A stretch of DNA of 64,000 nucleotides, from the NCBI RefSeq assembly GCF_019972155.1, contig NZ_BOVL01000059.1:218624-282623 (forward strand), given 5' to 3'. This document shows positions 60,249 to 64,000 of the stretch, piece by piece. Origin of the DNA: Bradyrhizobium sp. RD5-C2 (GTDB taxonomy: Bacteria > Pseudomonadota > Alphaproteobacteria > Rhizobiales > Xanthobacteraceae). The position numbers and the translations under genes are program-made. Under the pieces are notes generated by a model that was not told the DNA's origin, did no database searches, and was given only the letters and a program-made list of their open reading frames with translations. Each line of letters starts with the position of its first letter. Within the stretch, counting starts at the first letter, position 1.

Positions 60249-61280
60249 TCAGGATGGCCGCCACGCAACCATGCCTGCGGTGCGCGCCCGCACCTCCGGA
60301 GAGGCAAGGCAGGTCGCGACCGCTTCAAAGCCGGGAGCACCGGGCACGGGCGTGACGCAGATCGGCCGGCTGTGATTGGCGGGGCACAGGATGATCGCTT
60401 CATCGTCGCCGACCGCGTCGAGGTCCAGGATCGCGCTGGAGCGTGTCAGGAAGAACAGCGGCCGCGCCTCGGGCCCGCGGCGGCGCAGATACGCGATCAC
60501 GGCTTCCTGGCTGGCCGCATCGAGCCCGTGCTCGAGCATGTCGATCACCAGGATGGTGCCGCCGTCGGCCTCGAGTGCGGCGAGCAGGGTGGTCAGCGCC
60601 GCCGAGTCCACCGCGCCGTCGGCGAGGAGGCCGGCAAGACTGGCCTCGACCCTCGCCTTGTGCGCCGGGTCGGCAGCGAGCCGCGCGCGAACCGCCGCGC
60701 CGCCGTCGGCGGTGCGCTCCAGCCCCATGAAGCTGGCGTCGGGCAGCACTTCGGCGAGCCGCTGCGCGAGGCGCGTCTTGCCGCTGCCGAGCGGGCCGAC
60801 GATGTAGTTCAGCAGCTTGATGTCGCGCAACTCGAAGCGCTCGCCGCCCCACGGCCACGGCAGATCGAACGCGATGCCGATCGCCGGCCGCGCCCTGACC
60901 GCTCCGATGAGATCGCTCGTCTCGGGCACCTTGCCGCGGCCGAGGTCGGCGCGCAGCTGGCGCACCCTGGCGATGCTGTCACCGGACTGGCGAATGCTCG
61001 CTTCGAGCGAGGCCTCGTGCGCCGCCAGCACGCGATCGAGGATGACGGCGTCGCCGCTCAGGATTCGCGCCACTTCATTGATGCTGAGGCCGAGCGCGCG
61101 GAGCGCGACGATCTCGGCGCCGCGCGCCATCTCGGCCACACCATAGGCACGCCATCCAGCCGGCGTGCGGCCGGGCGCGATCAGGCCGCGCTCCTCGTAG
61201 AGGCGCAGCGCTTTCGCCGATATCCCGAGCTGCCTTGCAGCTTCGGACGGGCTGAGGAAACGGGCAGCAGGAGCATTCAT
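60249..61280 (-). CDS. MerR-type HTH fused to a P-loop ATPase domain
   Basis: A 343-residue fusion. Residues 8-75 are a MerR-like winged helix (FLSPSEAARQLGISAKALRL, YEERGLIAPGRTPAGWRAY), 80-112 the helix that in MerR proteins makes the dimer, and residues 145-320 a small ATPase: Walker A GPLGSGKT at 162-169, a Walker B-like ILVIDMLEHGLD near 245, and GPEARPLFFLTRSSAIL later. The normal ligand domain is replaced by the ATPase. GAGG lies 7 bases before the ATG at 61280, so this start is preferred over 61295. Function unknown; see findings. Confidence 0.85.
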   Translation of the reverse strand: MNAPAARFLSPSEAARQLGISAKALRLYEERGLIAPGRTPAGWRAYGVAEMARGAEIVALRALGLSINEVARILSGDAVILDRVLAAHEASLEASIRQSGDSIARVRQLRADLGRGKVPETSDLIGAVRARPAIGIAFDLPWPWGGERFELRDIKLLNYIVGPLGSGKTRLAQRLAEVLPDASFMGLERTADGGAAVRARLAADPAHKARVEASLAGLLADGAVDSAALTTLLAALEADGGTILVIDMLEHGLDAASQEAVIAYLRRRGPEARPLFFLTRSSAILDLDAVGDDEAIILCPANHSRPICVTPVPGAPGFEAVATCLASPEVRARTAGMVAWRPS

Positions 61281-61420
61281 CGAATCACCTCGCATGGTCT
61301 GACCGCACCTCTATGGAGGCGGCCGCAGGGGCAAGGTCAAGGGGGAGGGAACCCTGCCGCTGGTGCGTCTCTTACGCGCGTGTTGCGCGAGAATGCGAAG
61401 CTGCGTCCTCATTCACAACT

Positions 61421-61522
61421 GTCATCGCCCGGCTCGACCGGGCGATCCAGTACGCCGCGGCTTCTCGGCTCAAGCACTGCTCTCTCTGGAATACTGGATC
61501 ACCCGCATGCGCGGGTGATGAC
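61421..61522. repeat. GTCATCGCCCGG palindromic element
   Basis: Ends GTCATC and GATGAC are inverse, CCAGTA pairs with TACTGG, and two internal hairpins (CGCCCGG-CCGGGCG and ACCCGC-GCGGGT) sit at either end. A fourth class of intergenic palindrome. It fills much of the 356-base gap between the MerR fusion and DUF2927 genes. Confidence 0.8.
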
Positions 61523-61567
61523 ACCGAACAAGCTGTTTGACCGGTGGAGTCGAGACCTATCCTCATC

Positions 61568-61593
61568 GTCGTCCTGGCCTTCGCCAGGACGAC
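61568..61593. repeat. 11-4-11 hairpin
   Basis: GTCGTCCTGGC and GCCAGGACGAC pair perfectly around 4 bases. It is 44 bases past the stop of the DUF2927 gene and could end its transcript. Confidence 0.75.
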
Positions 61594-61636
61594 AGCGGTG
61601 CTTCTGACGAGCACAATGCACCGATCGTAGCCACCC

Positions 61637-62437
61637 TCACTCCAGATGGTTCACCTTCGCCACCCAGGCGCGGACGTCGGTGAGCACTTCGGGCAGAGCG
61701 GCCTTGACCTCCTGCACGTTCATGCCGGGCTTGATGCGGGGGTCGTAGAGCAGGTTGAGCAGGTATTGGTCGTAGACGTCGAAAAAGCCCATCGAGACGC
61801 TGTCGTTGAACATGGTCCACGGCACGGTCGCAGTGTCGTTGATCGGGCCGAGCGACTGCAGCAGCTCCTCATAGGCGCAGTCGAGGAAGACGAAATCGCC
61901 ATTGTCGACGGTCAGGATGACGTCGGAATGCTCGATCTCGTAGTTCTCGTTCTTGCGGAAGCCGGACAGGCATTGCGGGTCGAGCGAGGTGCGGATCTCC
62001 TTGGCGCGCTCCTGGCCGTAGAAGGTCGCGATGGTGCGATAGAGCTCGCGGTCGCGCACCAGCTTGACCACGACATTGGCCGCGTCGTTGTCCTCGGTCA
62101 TCGCGATGTCGAGATGCTGTACCTTGGCTCGGATGTCGGCGATGACCTTGGCGAGCTGGACCTTGCGGTCGGCGCGGTTGCCGTCGGCGAACACGCGCAC
62201 CGGTCTGTCGTATTTGCGGATGCGGTCGACTCGGCCGGCGAGATGATATTCGGCGCCGAACGCGGTTTTCAGAAAGCCCTCGAGGATCTCGGCGTCGGTA
62301 AAGACCTTCTTCTCGTTGCGCTGGCGCGAGGTGATGGCCGGAATCTCTGCACCCGTCGCCGGTACGATGGCGTCGGTGAGCGAGGGCGTGAGCGCCGCGG
62401 CGAGCAGCAGCAGGATCGGCGAGCAAGGTTGGCGCAT
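61637..62437 (-). CDS. DUF2927-family secreted protein
   Basis: A 266-residue protein with a hydrophobic N-terminal segment (CSPILLLLAAALTPSL, a signal peptide) and a DUF2927 core: FTDAEILEGFLKTAFGAEY, RVFADGNRADRKVQ, IAMTEDNDAANVVVKLVRD. DUF2927 proteins are predicted to be exported; some relatives have a metzincin-like peptidase site, but no HExxH is present here. Start taken at 62437; ribosome site weak. Confidence 0.82.
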   Translation of the reverse strand: MRQPCSPILLLLAAALTPSLTDAIVPATGAEIPAITSRQRNEKKVFTDAEILEGFLKTAFGAEYHLAGRVDRIRKYDRPVRVFADGNRADRKVQLAKVIADIRAKVQHLDIAMTEDNDAANVVVKLVRDRELYRTIATFYGQERAKEIRTSLDPQCLSGFRKNENYEIEHSDVILTVDNGDFVFLDCAYEELLQSLGPINDTATVPWTMFNDSVSMGFFDVYDQYLLNLLYDPRIKPGMNVQEVKAALPEVLTDVRAWVAKVNHLE

Positions 62438-62530
62438 TCGAACCACGCTGCCGCAATGCGCCCGGCAGCGCAAGGCAAGATCAGCGATCTTGCCGGATGG
62501 CAGCGCCTGGTTCCGTCGAAATCGACGCGA

Positions 62531-63103
62531 TCAGTTCTTCACCACCACGGTGGCGCCGACCGAGACGCGATCATAGAGGTCCTTGACGTCCTCATTGGTC
62601 ATGCGGAAGCAGCCCGACGAGACCGCCTGGCCGATCGTCTCGGGCTCGTTCGAGCCGTGGATGCGATACAGCGTCGAGCCGAGATACATCGCGCGCGCGC
62701 CGAGCGGGTTCTCGATGCCGCCGGCCATGTGGCGCGGCAGATCGGGGCGGCGACGCAGCATGTCCGACGGCGGCGTCCAGGACGGCCATTCCTTCTTCGC
62801 ACTGATGCGATGGACACCGCCCCAGCGGAAGCCATCGCGGCCGACGCCGATGCCGTAGCGCAGCGCCTGGCCGTTGGCCAGCACCAGATAAAGCCGGCGC
62901 TCGGCGGTGTTCACCACGATGGTACCGGGGGCATAGTTGGTCTCGTAGTTGACAGTGGTGCGCGGGATCGGGCTGGCGCCGCCACCACCGAAGAAGCTCG
63001 GGGCTTCGGACTGGTAGCCCCGGGAGTCGAAGAGCTGGGCCTGGGCCTGGCCGGCACCTGCCAGGATCGTGAGCGCGGCAAACATCAAGGCAATCGGGCG
63101 CAT
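62531..63103 (-). CDS. L,D-transpeptidase (YkuD domain)
   Basis: A 190-residue periplasmic enzyme with a signal peptide (residues 1-26). The YkuD signature is complete: YRIHGSNEPETIG followed by SSGCFRMTNEDV, with the catalytic Cys in SGC and His before it. It makes 3-3 peptidoglycan cross-links or attaches proteins to the wall. GAGG lies 9 bases before the ATG at 63103; the ATG at 63109 is too near it. The mature N-terminus has a Gly-rich linker. Confidence 0.9.
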   Translation of the reverse strand: MRPIALMFAALTILAGAGQAQAQLFDSRGYQSEAPSFFGGGGASPIPRTTVNYETNYAPGTIVVNTAERRLYLVLANGQALRYGIGVGRDGFRWGGVHRISAKKEWPSWTPPSDMLRRRPDLPRHMAGGIENPLGARAMYLGSTLYRIHGSNEPETIGQAVSSGCFRMTNEDVKDLYDRVSVGATVVVKN

Positions 63104-63290
63104 CGTCATCGTCCTCGCGAACAATCAAATATGCAGCCAAAAAGGCCACAATCGCCGGCCTTTCGCAAGCGACGAAGCCGTGACTTTAAGCACTTTCGAG
63201 CAAGACGGTTTAAAAAGGCAACAGACCGGAAGCGATACCTGCATTGTCCCGCCAAACCTTTGACGAAGCGGACGAAGAATGGTTGATCTG

Positions 63291-63382
63291 GAGCGTTTTC
63301 CAGCGAAGTGGAAACCGGTTCGCGTCAAGAAACGCGACCAAACAAGGGATACCAGCATGGTCCGCTTCAATCGGATCATGCT
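63291..63382. repeat. GCGTTTTC element, copy 3, with a second 11-7-11 dyad
   Basis: The GCGTTTTC...GAAACGC part (from 63292) matches the copies at 42125 and 44351. It is followed by AGCATGGTCCG (63354-63364) and CGGATCATGCT (63372-63382), inverse with one mismatch. The rest of the gap 63104-63423 holds only promoter-type sequence. Confidence 0.82.
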
Positions 63383-63423
63383 CTGAAACGATCTCAAGAA
63401 CATCTCGAAACGGGAGCGTGAGC

Positions 63424-64000
63424 ATGAACGGTGCGGAAAGTCTGGTGCGGACGTTGGTCGCGGGCGGCGTGGACGTCTGCTTTACCAATCCGGGCACCTC
63501 GGAGATGCATTTCGTCGCAGCACTGGACAAGGTGCCCGGCATGCGCTGCGTGCTCGGCCTGTTCGAAGGTGTGGTGACCGGTGCGGCCGACGGCTATTTC
63601 CGCATGAAGGGAACGCCGGCCTCGACGCTGCTGCATCTCGGGCCCGGCCTTGCCAACGGCCTCGCCAATCTGCACAACGCCAAGAAGGCGCATTCCGGCA
63701 TCGTCAACATCGTCGGCCAGCACGCCACCTATCACATCGAATACAACGCACCGCTGACATCAGACATCGAAGGCCTGGCACGGCCGATGTCGGCCTGGGT
63801 GCGCACCTCGCCGGACGCCAAGTCGGTCGCCCGTGATGGCGCCGCCGCAATCGCCGCGGCCAGCGGCGCACCGCCGCAGGTTGCGACCTTGATCCTGCCT
63901 GCCGACACCGCGTGGAACGAGGCCGACGGGGTGGCCCAGGTGCCTGTGGAATCGCAGCGCCGGAACTATTCGCCACAGGCCGTCGAGAGCGCCGCCAAGG
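63424..64000 (+). CDS. TPP-dependent acetolactate-synthase-like enzyme, N-terminal part
   Basis: 192 codons are open to the window edge with no stop. It opens with ESLVRTLVAGGVDVCFTNPG and the GTSEMHFVAALD segment of TPP-binding PYR domains; Glu in GLFEGVVTGAADGYFRM is the residue that activates TPP, and LLHLGPGLANGLANLHNAKK follows. It is likely a benzoylformate-decarboxylase or acetolactate-synthase-type enzyme. GGGAG lies 7 bases before the ATG. The catalytic C-terminal TPP-binding part is outside the window, so the exact reaction is not set. Confidence 0.85.
   Translation, partial: MNGAESLVRTLVAGGVDVCFTNPGTSEMHFVAALDKVPGMRCVLGLFEGVVTGAADGYFRMKGTPASTLLHLGPGLANGLANLHNAKKAHSGIVNIVGQHATYHIEYNAPLTSDIEGLARPMSAWVRTSPDAKSVARDGAAAIAAASGAPPQVATLILPADTAWNEADGVAQVPVESQRRNYSPQAVESAAK

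Noticed and set aside
1..64000. tRNA, rRNA, CRISPR arrays, transposases, integrases and prophage genes
   Set aside because: I looked for tRNA cloverleaf ends, regularly spaced short repeats and recombinase motifs and saw none; a tool-based scan could still find small RNAs.

Overview
The window is chromosomal DNA of a high-GC alphaproteobacterium, almost certainly Bradyrhizobium or a close relative. The pointers are protein content and repeats. PutA is about 1000 residues and lacks an N-terminal DNA-binding domain, matching the Bradyrhizobium PutA form. There is a subclass B3 metallo-beta-lactamase of the BJP-1 type, a tandem pair of CYP153-type P450s, a SorAB sulfite dehydrogenase, and several families of Rhizobiales intergenic palindromes. 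I found no rRNA, tRNA, CRISPR array, transposase or phage gene. The species call is an inference.

Layout. 0-10 kb: TPM-domain proteins; a minus-strand run of a cyclic-nucleotide-binding protein, an MBL hydrolase, an MHS transporter and a GST; a membrane coiled-coil protein; a secreted haem-motif protein; a second GST divergent from a TetR regulator with a palindromic operator; and a class III CoA-transferase. 10-17 kb: putA with its divergent Lrp-type regulator, a cold-shock protein and sorAB. 17-21 kb: a membrane adenylate cyclase with a ferredoxin domain and a GT39-type glycosyltransferase. 20.9-25 kb: a lower-GC block with a V4R/sigma54 activator and a divergent three-gene flavin monooxygenase operon behind a well-formed -24/-12 promoter. 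25-34 kb: ycjF/ycjX-like genes, haemolysin III, an SDR, a TetR regulator with tandem operators beside an HpaB/4-hydroxybutyryl-CoA-dehydratase-like enzyme, and benzoylformate decarboxylase.

34-45 kb: B3 beta-lactamase, tautomerase, an HxlR regulator with a 9-3-9 palindrome facing a VOC protein, an MBL hydrolase, hisC, an acyl-CoA dehydrogenase/CoA-transferase/thioester-hydratase operon divergent from a LysR gene, and a two-subunit TPP decarboxylase. 45-56 kb: a receptor-type adenylate cyclase next to a Tat-exported solute-binding protein, a PEP-mutase/isocitrate-lyase-family enzyme, an epoxide-hydrolase-like protein facing a Cys-rich MarR regulator with twin palindromes, two CYP153s, and DUF898/M48 membrane proteins. 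56-64 kb: an orphan LivK-like protein, two overlapping tiny genes, lspA, a LysR gene, a MerR-ATPase fusion, DUF2927, an L,D-transpeptidase and the start of a TPP enzyme.

Taken together this is accessory catabolic chromosome: many small enzyme cassettes, each with its own local regulator, separated by palindromic repeats. The strongest candidate for an undescribed system is the sigma54-controlled flavin monooxygenase operon at 20.9-25 kb. Next are the cyclase/solute-binding-protein pair at 44.7-47.6 kb, the ferredoxin-cyclase at 17.4-19.1 kb and the MerR-ATPase fusion at 60.2-61.3 kb.
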